A DNA stretch of 55,580 bases from Candidatus Bacteroides merdigallinarum (GCA_019116285.1 DXBX01000022.1:1-55580); one strand, 5' to 3'; shown: positions 8,378 through 16,813, counted from the first letter of the stretch. Made by a program: numbers and translations. The notes: a model not told the origin generated them from the sequence alone.

Positions 8378-8385
8378 CAAAGATA
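8378..8385 (-). promoter_or_regulatory. -7 element directly before the response-regulator ATG
   Basis: TATCTTTG on the minus strand matches TAnnTTTG. Its last base is four bases upstream of the ATG at 8373, which places the start of transcription at or inside the first codons. Confidence 0.55.
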
Positions 8386-8421
8386 GGGGACAAATCTGAA
8401 AAGAATCTGGAATCCACGAGG

Positions 8422-8973
8422 TTATTCACCGCCGTCCGTATAAGTATCCAACAAATCCTCCGTCTCCATGGCAATGTGTCCGCCCGACGTAAGGGTCAGT
8501 CGGATGGGTACGTAGAGGTCGGATTGGGGATAGCTGACACTGGCAGCAAACACCACTCCTTGGGAAGTGACAGTATCATAGACCAATCCCTCGAAAATGG
8601 AGTGTTGCAGGAAACGCGGCTCTACCACCGAGGCGAAATTGTCCTTGGTGAAAGAACGGTCCACCAACGTCTTACCCTCACTGGTGATGCGAAGCGTGAT
8701 GCGATTGTCCACATATTCGTTGCCCTCCTCATCCTTCACGCGGGGCAGGGTCTCGTCGGGCGTACGGAACACCTGGGCTTCACAGGGTTTTCCGCGAAAC
8801 CGGAAACGGGTGGTCACGTCGGATATGGGCATGCGCTCGGAAGATTTGTCCTGCATATCCGGCTTCGCCACCACATGCAGGTCTGTACGCTCCGCCTCTC
8901 CGCTCTTGGCATCGGACTTACAAGACAGGCATGCCAAGAATCCCAAGAGACATAAACAAGTAGATATTTTCAT
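8422..8973 (-). CDS. DUF4738 lipoprotein
   Basis: A 183-residue protein with a lipoprotein signal (LCLLGFLACLSCKS, lipobox cysteine at about residue 18) followed by a disordered acidic/Ser linker. The conserved beta-rich domain includes FRFRGKPCEAQVFRTPDE and VYDTVTSQGVVFAASVSYPQ. This matches the Bacteroidales family DUF4738, whose role is unknown. It would be anchored in the envelope. It lies 48 bases upstream of the response-regulator gene on the same strand but has the regulator's own promoter in between, so the two may be separately transcribed. Confidence 0.75.
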   Translation of the reverse strand: MKISTCLCLLGFLACLSCKSDAKSGEAERTDLHVVAKPDMQDKSSERMPISDVTTRFRFRGKPCEAQVFRTPDETLPRVKDEEGNEYVDNRITLRITSEGKTLVDRSFTKDNFASVVEPRFLQHSIFEGLVYDTVTSQGVVFAASVSYPQSDLYVPIRLTLTSGGHIAMETEDLLDTYTDGGE

Positions 8974-9076
8974 TCGTCATTCTCAAAAAAATCACGCAAA
9001 GGAACGAAAAGCGAACGACATATACAAGTGTACGGAAAGTTTTATTTACCACCACGACATTCTCTCGCGGATAATG

Positions 9077-9084
9077 GCTATCTT
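9077..9084 (+). promoter_or_regulatory. -7 element of the epimerase gene
   Basis: TATCTTTG matches TAnnTTTG and lies 48 bases upstream of the ATG at 9133. Confidence 0.5.
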
Positions 9085-9132
9085 TGCGGGGTGAAGGCCA
9101 ACTAAATGACTTTCCTAAATTTTCTATAACCT

Positions 9133-10005
9133 ATGAACACATTATCCAACTCCGCATTGACACTCCAAGTGTCTCCGCACGGTGCCGAACTGTGCAGTAT
9201 CGTCCACCAAGGCCACGAATATCTGTGGCAGGCCGACCCGGCTTTCTGGAAGCGTCATTCGCCCGTGCTCTTCCCCATCGTGGGCAGTGTTTGGCAAAGC
9301 CAGTATCTCCACCAGGGAAAGGCCTACACAATGTCTCAACATGGCTTTGCCCGCGATATGGACTTTGAACTGATACACGAATCGGCCGACGAGCTGCGCT
9401 ATCGCCTGACGGATACCGAAGAGACGCGGAAGAAGTACCCCTTCCCCTTCGTGCTCGAAATCGGCTACCGCCTGCAAGGAAGATGCATAGAGGTGAGCTG
9501 GCAGGTTACGAATCCCGCTTCCGAGGACATGTATTTCCAGATAGGCGCGCATCCCGCCTTCTACTTCCCCGACTATAGCCCGTCCGATCCGCGCCGCGGC
9601 TTCTTCGGCTTCGACCGCACCGAAGGCTTGAACTACATCCGCATCGCAGAGAAAGGATGTGTAGACACCGACACGCACTATCCCCTGGAGTTGACAGACG
9701 GGCTCCTGCCTCTTGACACCCATACCTTCGACATCGATACCTTCATCCTGGAGGATGGACAGGTGCGCAAGGTCACGCTCTACGACAATGAACACCGTGC
9801 AGTCCTGGCTCTTCACTTCGACGCGCCCGTCCTCGGCCTCTGGTCGCCTCCCGGCAAGGATGCTCCTTTCGTCTGCATCGAGCCGTGGTATGGCCGCTGC
9901 GACCGCGCCCGCTATGCAGGTGAATACAAGGATCGAGATTGGGTGCAACATCTGACACCCGGCGAGGTCTTCCGGGGCGGATATACGATAGAGATTATGG
10001 AGTAA
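9133..10005 (+). CDS. Aldose 1-epimerase family protein (LacX-like)
   Basis: A 290-residue cytosolic protein of the galactose-mutarotase fold. Motifs seen are SPVLFPIVGSV (residues about 44-54), QHGFARDMDF with the conserved His (about 70-79), GAHPAFYFP with the second His (about 139-147) and CIEPWYGRCD with a Glu (about 248-257). This pattern fits the LacX/YihR type, which interconverts anomers of hexoses or sugar phosphates. No signal peptide is visible, so the substrate is intracellular. It stands alone between a divergent lipoprotein gene and a small ORF, so context does not name the sugar. Confidence 0.85.
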   Translation: MNTLSNSALTLQVSPHGAELCSIVHQGHEYLWQADPAFWKRHSPVLFPIVGSVWQSQYLHQGKAYTMSQHGFARDMDFELIHESADELRYRLTDTEETRKKYPFPFVLEIGYRLQGRCIEVSWQVTNPASEDMYFQIGAHPAFYFPDYSPSDPRRGFFGFDRTEGLNYIRIAEKGCVDTDTHYPLELTDGLLPLDTHTFDIDTFILEDGQVRKVTLYDNEHRAVLALHFDAPVLGLWSPPGKDAPFVCIEPWYGRCDRARYAGEYKDRDWVQHLTPGEVFRGGYTIEIME

Positions 10006-10110
10006 AACCGAGGCGGCTGCATCTTAGTGTAATTGTAATTTCGGTGTCATACGAATGCAACATGCTTTCCGCACCTTTGCAGTGCAAAATTTATCAAGGA
10101 GGACACAACT

Positions 10111-10293
10111 ATGGAACTGACAAAAAACGATTACACACTGGAAGCGGCCGCCGGCGGAGGATTCTTTGCTTACTACAAGGACAACCTGCTGTGCAGTGCC
10201 TACGGAGAAACGCCCGATGAAGCCTACGAGAACCTCGAGCGGGTGATTGACGACTTTATCAGCGACATGTACATGGTGGAAGAGTATGTATGA
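10111..10293 (+). CDS. Small HicB-like orphan protein
   Basis: A 60-residue protein with a good upstream purine-rich site (AGGAGGA, about 10098-10104), unusual for this genome. The sequence reads as beta-beta-alpha: LEAAAGGGFFAYYKDNLLCS, then AYGETPDEAYENLERVIDDF. This resembles the partial RNase H-like fold of HicB antitoxins, but no HicA toxin is nearby and there is no DNA-binding tail. It could be a solitary HicB-fold regulator or simply an uncharacterised short protein. Conserved-looking codon use supports a real gene. Confidence 0.55.
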   Translation: MELTKNDYTLEAAAGGGFFAYYKDNLLCSAYGETPDEAYENLERVIDDFISDMYMVEEYV

Positions 10294-10355
10294 CATACGC
10301 CCCCCACAGAGAGTAAGGAACTTCTTACGTAATATTCCATAAATTCTCTTCGGAA

Positions 10356-10380
10356 CCGTGCCCGCGGGATGCAGGTACGG
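10356..10380 (+). terminator. Hairpin between the small ORF and ppk
   Basis: CCGTGCC (10356-10362) pairs with GGTACGG (10374-10380), including one G-U pair, and is followed by a T-containing run. It may terminate the small gene or lie in the ppk leader. Confidence 0.35.
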
Positions 10381-10424
10381 TCTGATTTGTTTAAAGACAT
10401 TACATCATTTATATATACAACATA

Positions 10425-12551
10425 ATGGCTAAGAAGACAACAAACAAGAAAGACATGCTCGAAGAAGCCTATATCGACCGGGACCTGAGTTGGATGTACT
10501 TCAACCGGCGCATCCTGCAGGAAGCCACCAAGCCGAACATTCCCTTGCTGGAGCGGCTCAGCTTCTTGGGCATATACTCGAACAACCTGGACGAGTTCTT
10601 CCGCGTCCGCATGGCCACGCTGAGCCGCATCGCGGAGTACGAGGACAAGAGCGTGCGCAAGGAGAGCGAACACGCCGCCCAGCTCATCAAGCAAATCACC
10701 AAGCTGAACAACCGCTACGCCAAGGAATACGAGGCAGCCATCCACGAGGTGACGGAATGCCTCCGCCGGGAGAACATCTTCCTGCTGAAGGACAACGAGC
10801 TGAGCGATGACCAGCAGGCCTTCGTGCGCCAGGTCTTCCGCCAGAAGCTCAGCGGATTCGTCAATCCCGTCTGGCTTTCTGCCGTGAAGGAGCTGACCGA
10901 GGCCGCCGACGACAACATCTACCTGGCCGTGAAGATGCACGCCGAGGGGAAGAAGGCCGCCGAATACGCCCTCATCGAGATGCCCGTGGCCGTCTGCGGA
11001 CGTTTCATCCACCTGCCGGACAAGGACGGGAAGAGCTATCTGATGTATCTGGACGACGTCATCCGCTTCTGCCTGCCCATGATATTCAGCGGCATGGACT
11101 ACACGCATTTCGAGGCCTACGCCTTCAAGTTCACCAAGGACGCCGAGATGGAGATAGACAACGACCTGCGCAACGGCTTCCTCCAGAAGATTTCCAAGGG
11201 CGTCAAGAGCCGCCGCAAGGGTGACGCGCTACGCGTCATCTACGACTCCGGCATGCCCAAGGACCTGCTGAAGCGCGTGATGAACAAGCTCAACCTCGAC
11301 AAGCTGGACACGGTGCTGGCCGGAGGACGCTATCATAACCACAAGGACCTGATGTCCTTCCCCGACTGCGGACGCAAGGACCTGAAATACCCCACGTGGA
11401 CACCCATCATCAAGCCCGAGCTGGACGAGAACGTCAGCCTGCTGAAGCTCATCCAGCAGCACGACCGCTACATCCACGTGCCCTACCACAGCTTCGACTA
11501 CTACATCCGCGTCCTCCAGGAAGCTGCCATCAGCAAGAACGTGAAGAGCATCAAGACCACCCTCTACCGCCTGGCCAAGACCTCGAAGGTGGTGACCGCC
11601 CTCATCAACGCCGCAAGGAATGGCAAGAAGGTCACCGTGGTCATCGAGCTGCTGGCCCGCTTCGACGAGGCTTCGAACATCTCGTGGTCCAAGCTGATGC
11701 AGGATGCAGGCATACACGTCATCTTCGGCGTGGAGGGGCTGAAGGTGCACAGCAAGATCACCCACATCGGCATGAAGACGGGCAACGACATCGCCTGCAT
11801 CAGCACGGGCAACTTCCACGAAGGCAACGCCCGCATCTACACGGACTTCATGCTGATGACCGCCGCGAAGAACGTGGTGGGGGACGTGGCCAATGTGTTC
11901 AACTTCATCGAGAAGCCCTATACGCCCGTCCGCTTCCGCGAGCTGCTGGTGTCGCCCAACGAGATGAAGAAGAAGTTCCTCCGCCTGATAGACGACGAAA
12001 TCAAGAACAAGCTCTCCGGCAAGCCCGCCTACATCCGGATGAAAATCAACCACGTCACGGACCAGGTGATGGTGAAGAAACTCTACGAGGCATCCGCCGC
12101 AGGCGTGCCCATCGACATCGTGCTGCGCGGCAACTGCTCGCTGGTGACGGGCCTCCCCGGCATCAGCGAGACCATCCACATCAACGGCATCATCGACCGC
12201 TACCTGGAGCACTCGCGCATCTTCATCTTCGCCGCCGGCGGCGAGGAGAAGTGCTTCATCGGCTCGGCCGACTGGATGCCCCGCAACCTGGACAACCGCG
12301 TCGAGGTGATTACTCCCGTCTACGACCCTGCCATCAAGGCCGACCTGCGCACGGTGGTGGACTACGGCCTGCGCGACACCTGCCAGGGGCGCATCGTGGA
12401 CGGACGTGGCGAGAATCTGCCGTGGCAGACGGACGAGGAACGTCCTTTCCGGTCGCAAGAAGAATTGTACATGCATTATCTTGAGTTGGAGAAAGGCAGC
12501 CAGGACAGTCACAGTGACCCTTCGTCAAGGGTATCAGATACCCTTGGCTGA
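10425..12551 (+). CDS. ppk1: Polyphosphate kinase 1
   Basis: Makes inorganic polyphosphate from ATP. The 708-residue length is normal for PPK1. Domains in order: N-terminal helical domain (YIDRDLSWMYFNRRILQEA near residue 12), head domain, and two C-terminal phospholipase-D-like domains. The catalytic region contains VIELLARFDEASNISW and GLKVHSKITHIG with the phospho-accepting His (about residue 447). The second C-domain ends with SADWMPRN and LDNRVEVI. The exopolyphosphatase gene follows 118 bases downstream, so synthesis and breakdown of polyphosphate are paired. The last codons and stop overlap the start of a 23-bp tandem repeat array, so the repeat encodes the extreme C-terminus (VSDTLG). 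Confidence 0.95.
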   Translation: MAKKTTNKKDMLEEAYIDRDLSWMYFNRRILQEATKPNIPLLERLSFLGIYSNNLDEFFRVRMATLSRIAEYEDKSVRKESEHAAQLIKQITKLNNRYAKEYEAAIHEVTECLRRENIFLLKDNELSDDQQAFVRQVFRQKLSGFVNPVWLSAVKELTEAADDNIYLAVKMHAEGKKAAEYALIEMPVAVCGRFIHLPDKDGKSYLMYLDDVIRFCLPMIFSGMDYTHFEAYAFKFTKDAEMEIDNDLRNGFLQKISKGVKSRRKGDALRVIYDSGMPKDLLKRVMNKLNLDKLDTVLAGGRYHNHKDLMSFPDCGRKDLKYPTWTPIIKPELDENVSLLKLIQQHDRYIHVPYHSFDYYIRVLQEAAISKNVKSIKTTLYRLAKTSKVVTALINAARNGKKVTVVIELLARFDEASNISWSKLMQDAGIHVIFGVEGLKVHSKITHIGMKTGNDIACISTGNFHEGNARIYTDFMLMTAAKNVVGDVANVFNFIEKPYTPVRFRELLVSPNEMKKKFLRLIDDEIKNKLSGKPAYIRMKINHVTDQVMVKKLYEASAAGVPIDIVLRGNCSLVTGLPGISETIHINGIIDRYLEHSRIFIFAAGGEEKCFIGSADWMPRNLDNRVEVITPVYDPAIKADLRTVVDYGLRDTCQGRIVDGRGENLPWQTDEERPFRSQEELYMHYLELEKGSQDSHSDPSSRVSDTLG

Positions 12552-12621
12552 CAGTATCAGATACCCTTAACCAACAGTATCAGATACCCTTGACCAACAG
12601 TATCAGATACCCTTAACAGTC
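12527..12621. repeat. Four-unit 23-bp tandem array at the ppk1 3' end
   Basis: Units begin at 12530, 12553, 12576 and 12599, each carrying TATCAGATACCCTT followed by a short variable spacer. AAGGGTATC at 12527-12535 is a perfect 9-bp complement to GATACCCTT (12537-12545) and to the same sequence in every later unit, so a single 5' arm can pair with any of four 3' arms. The array overlaps the ppk1 stop codon and fills most of the gap to ppx. Confidence 0.9.
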
Positions 12622-12669
12622 TCCCGACAAGAGGATTTTTAAGAACAACCAATATCATAAAGAGAATTT

Positions 12670-13584
12670 ATGGGAAAGAAGTGTTACGCCGCCATAGACA
12701 TCGGCTCCAACGCCGCGCGGCTATTAATCAAAAGAGAAGAAGAGAACGAAAACCTGATGAGCCGGAAACTGGCCAAGGTATTGCTGCTGCGCGTGCCGCT
12801 GCGCCTGGGCTTCGACGTGTTCGCACTCGGCAAGCTGTCCGACGAGCGCATGGAGAAGATGCTCCGCCTGATGAAGGCCTACCGCCAGCTGATGAAAATC
12901 TACGAGGTGACGGACTACCGAGCCTGTGCCACCTCGGCCATGCGCGATGCGAAGAACGGCAAGGCCGTCATCAACAAGATACTGAAGGAGACAGGCATCC
13001 ACATCGAAATCATCGATGGCCAGGAAGAGGCTCAAATGATCTACAACAACCACGTGGAAGACCTCCAGGACCGCACGGGCAACTACCTCTACGTCGATGT
13101 CGGTGGCGGCAGCACCGAGGTCAACCTCATGGTCAACGGTGCACTGGTGCAGTCATTGTCCTACAACGTCGGCACGGTCCGCATACTGAGCGGCGCGGTC
13201 AAGTCCGAGACTTGGCTGACAATGAAGGACGACCTGATGCGCCTCACGCAGGGATTCCCCGGCATCAACATCATCGGCTCCGGCGGCAACATCAACAAGC
13301 TCTACCGCATGGCCAAGGACAAAGACAAGGATAACCAACGCCTGCCCGTCGCCACCCTGCAGGCCCTTTACGACCAACTGAAGCCCCTCAGCCCCGAGCA
13401 ACGCATGAAGGACTTCGGACTGAAGGAAGACCGGGCGGACGTCATCGTGCCCGCCGCCGAGATTTTCCTGACCATCGCCAAGATTGTGAAGGCGGAGTAT
13501 GTGCACGTGCCCGTCATCGGCCTGGCGGACGGCATCATCGATGCCCTCTACCTGCGCGACCAGGAGAAGAACAAGAAGAAATAA
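12670..13584 (+). CDS. ppx: Exopolyphosphatase / Ppx-GppA family phosphatase
   Basis: Hydrolyses terminal phosphates from polyphosphate (or the pentaphosphate of pppGpp in GppA members). The 304-residue protein is the short two-domain ASKHA form. Motifs are AAIDIGSNAARLL (phosphate-1, residues 6-18), ACATSAMRDAKNG (about 89-101), YVDVGGGSTEVNL (phosphate-2, about 141-153) and IIGSGGNINKLY (adenosine-type motif, about 201-212). It lacks the C-terminal HD-like domain of E. coli Ppx. It lies directly downstream of ppk1 on the same strand, consistent with one polyphosphate operon. Confidence 0.9.
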   Translation: MGKKCYAAIDIGSNAARLLIKREEENENLMSRKLAKVLLLRVPLRLGFDVFALGKLSDERMEKMLRLMKAYRQLMKIYEVTDYRACATSAMRDAKNGKAVINKILKETGIHIEIIDGQEEAQMIYNNHVEDLQDRTGNYLYVDVGGGSTEVNLMVNGALVQSLSYNVGTVRILSGAVKSETWLTMKDDLMRLTQGFPGINIIGSGGNINKLYRMAKDKDKDNQRLPVATLQALYDQLKPLSPEQRMKDFGLKEDRADVIVPAAEIFLTIAKIVKAEYVHVPVIGLADGIIDALYLRDQEKNKKK

Positions 13585-13613
13585 GCCGGCAGCATCCCCC
13601 CGGCACATATAGC

Positions 13614-13657
13614 AATCGGGGCAAGAGAGGTCTCCCCTCTCCTGCCCCGATTCTTTT
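13614..13657. terminator. Bidirectional terminator between ppx and xylE
   Basis: AATCGGGGCA (13614-13623) pairs perfectly with TGCCCCGATT (13643-13652), extended by an inner GAGAGG/CCTCTC stem, and is followed by CTTTT. It separates the converging ppx and xylE genes. Confidence 0.8.
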
Positions 13658-13675
13658 ATACGGGAAGTCATTGAT

Positions 13676-15160
13676 TTACTTCCGTCCACGCTCTTGCCAG
13701 AGGCGGGTCATGTCCTCCAGCGTCTTGCCCTTGGTCTCAGGCACGAGCCGCCATACGAACAACGCTGCCAGCACGCAGATGCCTCCATAGAGAGCATACG
13801 TGAACCAATGCCCGAAGTGCGGGTCGCCGGCCGTCTGCATGTTGAACATCGGCACGAAGGTAGAACTTACAATCCAGTTGAATATCCATTGGAAGGCAAC
13901 CGCAATGGCCACCGCCGCTCCACGGATGGTGTTGGGGAATATCTCGGCGATAAGTACCCAGCAGATGGGTCCCCACGACATCATGAACGAAGCGCTGTAG
14001 ACCATGATGCTGAGCATCGTCACCATCTCCATCCCGGCCTGTCCGAACGTGAAGGACACGCCGAAGGCACCCACGGCCATGCCTATCGAACCCGTAATCA
14101 GCAGGGGCTTGCGTCCCCACTTCTCCACGGTCAATATCGCCACGAGGGTGAAGAGGATATTGACCACACCCATGATGATGGTCTGCATCATCGGGTTCTC
14201 CATGCCCATGTCGCCGAAGATGCGCGGCGCGTAGTAGAGCACGGCGTTGATGCCCACTGCCTGCTGGAAGACGCTGAGCATGATGCCCACGAAGATGACC
14301 AGCACGCCGTAGGTGAAGACCTTCTCCGTCTTCTCCGTGATGGTATTCTTGATTTCATGCAGGATGTTGCGGCCTTCCGTCTGCCCGTTGATACGGCTGA
14401 GGACGGCCAGTGCCTTGTCATCCTGTCCGGCCATGACGAGGTAGCGCGGCGTCTCGGGCACGAAGCAGATGAGCAGGGCAAACAAGCCTGCCGGCACGGC
14501 CTCGCTGCCGAACATGTATCGCCAGCCGGTCTGTATGGTCCACGGGTCACTGCCCGGAGCCACGGCATTGACGCCCTGACCGATGGACTCAATCACCGGG
14601 TTGGTGTGATCGCCCAGGATGAGGAAGTTCACCATATACACCACCAACTGGCCGAAGATGATGGCAAATTGGTTCCATGACACCAACGTGCCGCGGATGT
14701 GGCTCGGCGCCACCTCGGCAATATACATGGGACAGATGGCCGAGGCCAGTCCCACGCCCACGCCACCGATGACACGATAGACATTGAAGGCGATGAGCAA
14801 GGCATAGTTGGGCACTCCGTGCTCGAAGAACAGGAACTCCGGCTCCATCGAACCCAAAGCGGAAATGAAGAACATGATGCCGGCAAAGATGAGCGAACGC
14901 TTGCGCCCCCAGTTGGAGGCCAGGTAACCGGATATGGCACTGCCGATGATGCACCCTATCAGGGCACTGGCACAAGTGAAGCCGTGCCACCCGTCGGTAT
15001 AGACAAAGTCTTCCGCCCCGAGGAAAAAGGCCTGCAGGCCCTTCTCGGCACCGGAGATGACGGCTGTGTCATAGCCAAAGAGGAGGCCGCCCAATACCGC
15101 CACCAGCACAATGGTAAATAGGTAGGATTTACTTCCGTTTTCTATGGTAGTTTGTTTCAT
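13676..15160 (-). CDS. xylE: D-xylose:H+ symporter
   Basis: An MFS sugar-porter of 494 residues with 12 predicted membrane helices. The start at 15160 (MKQTTIENGSKSYLF) is preferred over the extended frame. Sugar-porter motifs are visible: GGLLFGYDTAVISGA in helix 1, NWGRKRSLIFAG after helix 2, RVIGGVGVGLAS in helix 4, VPETPRYLVM after helix 6 and QAVGINAVLYYAP in helix 7, ending with LVPETKGKTLEDM. QQ/QA-type residues in helix 7 suit xylose/glucose binding. It is the last gene of the xylR-xylB-xylA-xylE run, 61 bases after xylA, which fixes the substrate as xylose with good confidence. Confidence 0.92.
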   Translation of the reverse strand: MKQTTIENGSKSYLFTIVLVAVLGGLLFGYDTAVISGAEKGLQAFFLGAEDFVYTDGWHGFTCASALIGCIIGSAISGYLASNWGRKRSLIFAGIMFFISALGSMEPEFLFFEHGVPNYALLIAFNVYRVIGGVGVGLASAICPMYIAEVAPSHIRGTLVSWNQFAIIFGQLVVYMVNFLILGDHTNPVIESIGQGVNAVAPGSDPWTIQTGWRYMFGSEAVPAGLFALLICFVPETPRYLVMAGQDDKALAVLSRINGQTEGRNILHEIKNTITEKTEKVFTYGVLVIFVGIMLSVFQQAVGINAVLYYAPRIFGDMGMENPMMQTIIMGVVNILFTLVAILTVEKWGRKPLLITGSIGMAVGAFGVSFTFGQAGMEMVTMLSIMVYSASFMMSWGPICWVLIAEIFPNTIRGAAVAIAVAFQWIFNWIVSSTFVPMFNMQTAGDPHFGHWFTYALYGGICVLAALFVWRLVPETKGKTLEDMTRLWQERGRK

Positions 15161-15221
15161 GGTTGGTAAAATAAGAACCCCTCCCAAGCTCTCGTCGAGA
15201 ACGTGGAAGGGGCGTTGATGT

Positions 15222-16538
15222 TTATGCGTACATGTTCACGATAGCCTCATACAACTCCTGCTTGCCGCTGGTCTGCTTGGGCTCGCCCTTGGTCTTGGCG
15301 TAGGCCACCACATCTTCCAGTGTCAGCTTGCCTTCCTCGAATTCCTTGCCCTTGCCGGAGTCGAAGGAAGCGTAACGGTCGGCCAGCATCTGCTTGTAGG
15401 GCGACTCTTCGAGCAGGCGGGCAGCGCTCTCCAGGGCACGTGCCATAACATCCATGCCGCTGATGTGGGCGATGAAGATGTCCTCCAGGTCGGTGGAGTT
15501 GCGGCGGGTCTTGGCGTCGAAGTTCGTACCGCCGTTGCCGAAGCCGCCGTTGCGGATGATCTGCATCATGGCCTGCGTCAGCTCGTAGTTGTCGATGGGG
15601 AATTGGTCCGTATCCCAACCGTTCTGGTAGTCACCGCGGTTGGCGTCGATGCTGCCCAGCATACCGTTGTCCACGGCCACGGCGAGTTCGTGCTCGAAGG
15701 TATGTCCGGCCAGGGTGGCATGGTTCACCTCGATGTTCACCTTGAAGTCCTTGTCCAGGCCGTGCGTCTTCAGGAAGCCGATGACGGTCTCCGTGTCAGC
15801 GTCATACTGGTGCTTGGTGGGTTCCATGGGCTTCGGCTCGATGAGGAAGGTGCCGGTGAAGCCTTTGGAGCGTGCATAGTCGCGGGCGATGCGCAGCATG
15901 ATGGCCAGGTGTTCCTTCTCACGCTTCTGGTCGGTGTTCAGCAAGGACATATATCCCTCGCGACCGCCCCAGAATACGTAGTTCGTACCGCCCAGTTCGA
16001 TGGTGGCGTCGATGGCGTTCTTGATCTGCACGGCAGCGCGGGCCACCACGTCGAAGTCGGGGTTCGTGGCGGCACCGTTCATATAACGTGCGTGGCCGAA
16101 GACGTTGGCCGTGCCCCACAGCAGCTTGATGCCCGTCTCTTCCTGTTTCTTCTTCAGGTAGGCGACAATTTCCTTCAGGTTGGCTTCGTACTGCTCGATG
16201 GTGTCGGCCTCGGCGCAGAGGTCCACGTCGTGGAAGCAATAGTATTCGATGCCAATCTTCTGCATGATTTCAAAGCCGGCATCAGCCTTGTGCTTGGCAG
16301 CCTCCACGGGGTCGGCGCTGTCGTTCCACGGGAACTTCTTCGTGCCGCCGCCAAACTGGTCGCCGCCCTCGGCGCAGAGGGTATGCCACCAGGCCATGGA
16401 GAACTTCAGCCAATCCTTCATCTTCTTGCCCAGGATGACCTTCTCGGGGTCATAGTAGTGGAAAGCCATCGGGTTCTTACTCTCTTTTCCTTCAAACTTG
16501 ATCTTTCCAATCTCGGGGAAATACTCTTTTGTTGCCAT
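15222..16538 (-). CDS. xylA: Xylose isomerase
   Basis: Isomerises D-xylose to D-xylulose in the cytosol using two divalent metals. The 438-residue length is typical of class II enzymes. Motifs: YYCFHDVD with the catalytic His (about residue 101), VFWGGREGY (about 189-197), EPKPMEPTKHQYD with metal-binding Glu and the conserved Lys (about 235-247), EVNHATLAGHTFEHE (about 271-285) and DANRGD with the metal aspartates (about 299-304). The gene is downstream of xylB with a 275-base gap that contains a repeat array and stable hairpins, which is unusual inside one operon. Confidence 0.96.
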   Translation of the reverse strand: MATKEYFPEIGKIKFEGKESKNPMAFHYYDPEKVILGKKMKDWLKFSMAWWHTLCAEGGDQFGGGTKKFPWNDSADPVEAAKHKADAGFEIMQKIGIEYYCFHDVDLCAEADTIEQYEANLKEIVAYLKKKQEETGIKLLWGTANVFGHARYMNGAATNPDFDVVARAAVQIKNAIDATIELGGTNYVFWGGREGYMSLLNTDQKREKEHLAIMLRIARDYARSKGFTGTFLIEPKPMEPTKHQYDADTETVIGFLKTHGLDKDFKVNIEVNHATLAGHTFEHELAVAVDNGMLGSIDANRGDYQNGWDTDQFPIDNYELTQAMMQIIRNGGFGNGGTNFDAKTRRNSTDLEDIFIAHISGMDVMARALESAARLLEESPYKQMLADRYASFDSGKGKEFEEGKLTLEDVVAYAKTKGEPKQTSGKQELYEAIVNMYA

Positions 16539-16557
16539 AATGATTGATTGTTTTTAG

Positions 16558-16573
16558 GTGTCCCGAAGGACAC
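16558..16573 (-). promoter_or_regulatory. UUCG-capped hairpin in the xylA leader
   Basis: On the transcript strand GTGTCC-TTCG-GGACAC forms a 6-bp stem with a C(UUCG)G tetraloop, the most stable loop class. It ends 19 bases before the xylA ATG and has no U-run, so it is more likely a stabilising or processing element than a terminator. Confidence 0.5.
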
Positions 16574-16645
16574 GGGTTATTTTATTTGTAAATTATTCTT
16601 ATTACACCCATTCCGATGCCCGTCAGCCCGTTTTTTCCCTGCCGA

Positions 16646-16677
16646 CCCCCTCCAGAAGCCCTTCTGAGGGGGTTTTT
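16646..16677. terminator. GC-rich hairpin in the xylB-xylA gap
   Basis: CCCCCTC and GAGGGGG pair around an inner CAGAAG/CTTCTG stem with one bulged base, and the + strand continues with TTTTT. On the xyl (minus) strand there is no U-run after the stem, so it may act as a pause or RNA-stability element rather than a terminator of the operon. Confidence 0.5.
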
Positions 16678-16680
16678 AGG

Positions 16681-16780
16681 GGGTGTTGACACTTAGCACA
16701 AGTATCACCGACACTTAGCACAAGTATCGCTGACACTTAGCACAAGTATCACTGACACTTGTGCTAAGTGTCAACCACCC
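16681..16780. repeat. 22-bp tandem array with a single inverted copy, xylB-xylA gap
   Basis: Three direct units (16688-16709, 16710-16731, 16732-16753) share GACACTTAGCACAAGTATC. A fourth copy at 16754-16772 is inverted. ACTTGTGCTAAGTGTC at 16757-16772 is a perfect 16-bp complement to 16732-16747 and to the same part of the other two units; with the first unit the pairing extends to 18 bp plus a GGGTG/CACCC clamp with one bulge. One inverted arm can therefore choose among three partners. Confidence 0.92.
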
Positions 16781-16813
16781 CCTTGGGAGATACCTTTGGA
16801 CAGGTCCTTATTG

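Noticed and set aside
11229..12512. Long open frame (427 codons) antisense to ppk1
   Set aside because: Biased His/Val/Asp/Leu composition and complete overlap with the well-supported ppk1 gene show it is a shadow.
12527..12621. CRISPR array
   Set aside because: Units are contiguous 23-bp copies with no unique spacers, and no cas gene is present. The same holds for the arrays at 16681, 23812 and 34859.
15465..16547. Long open frame (360 codons) on the + strand across xylA
   Set aside because: It is antisense to a full-length xylose isomerase with all motifs, and its His/Val/Gly-rich composition is what the third-position GC bias of xylA produces.
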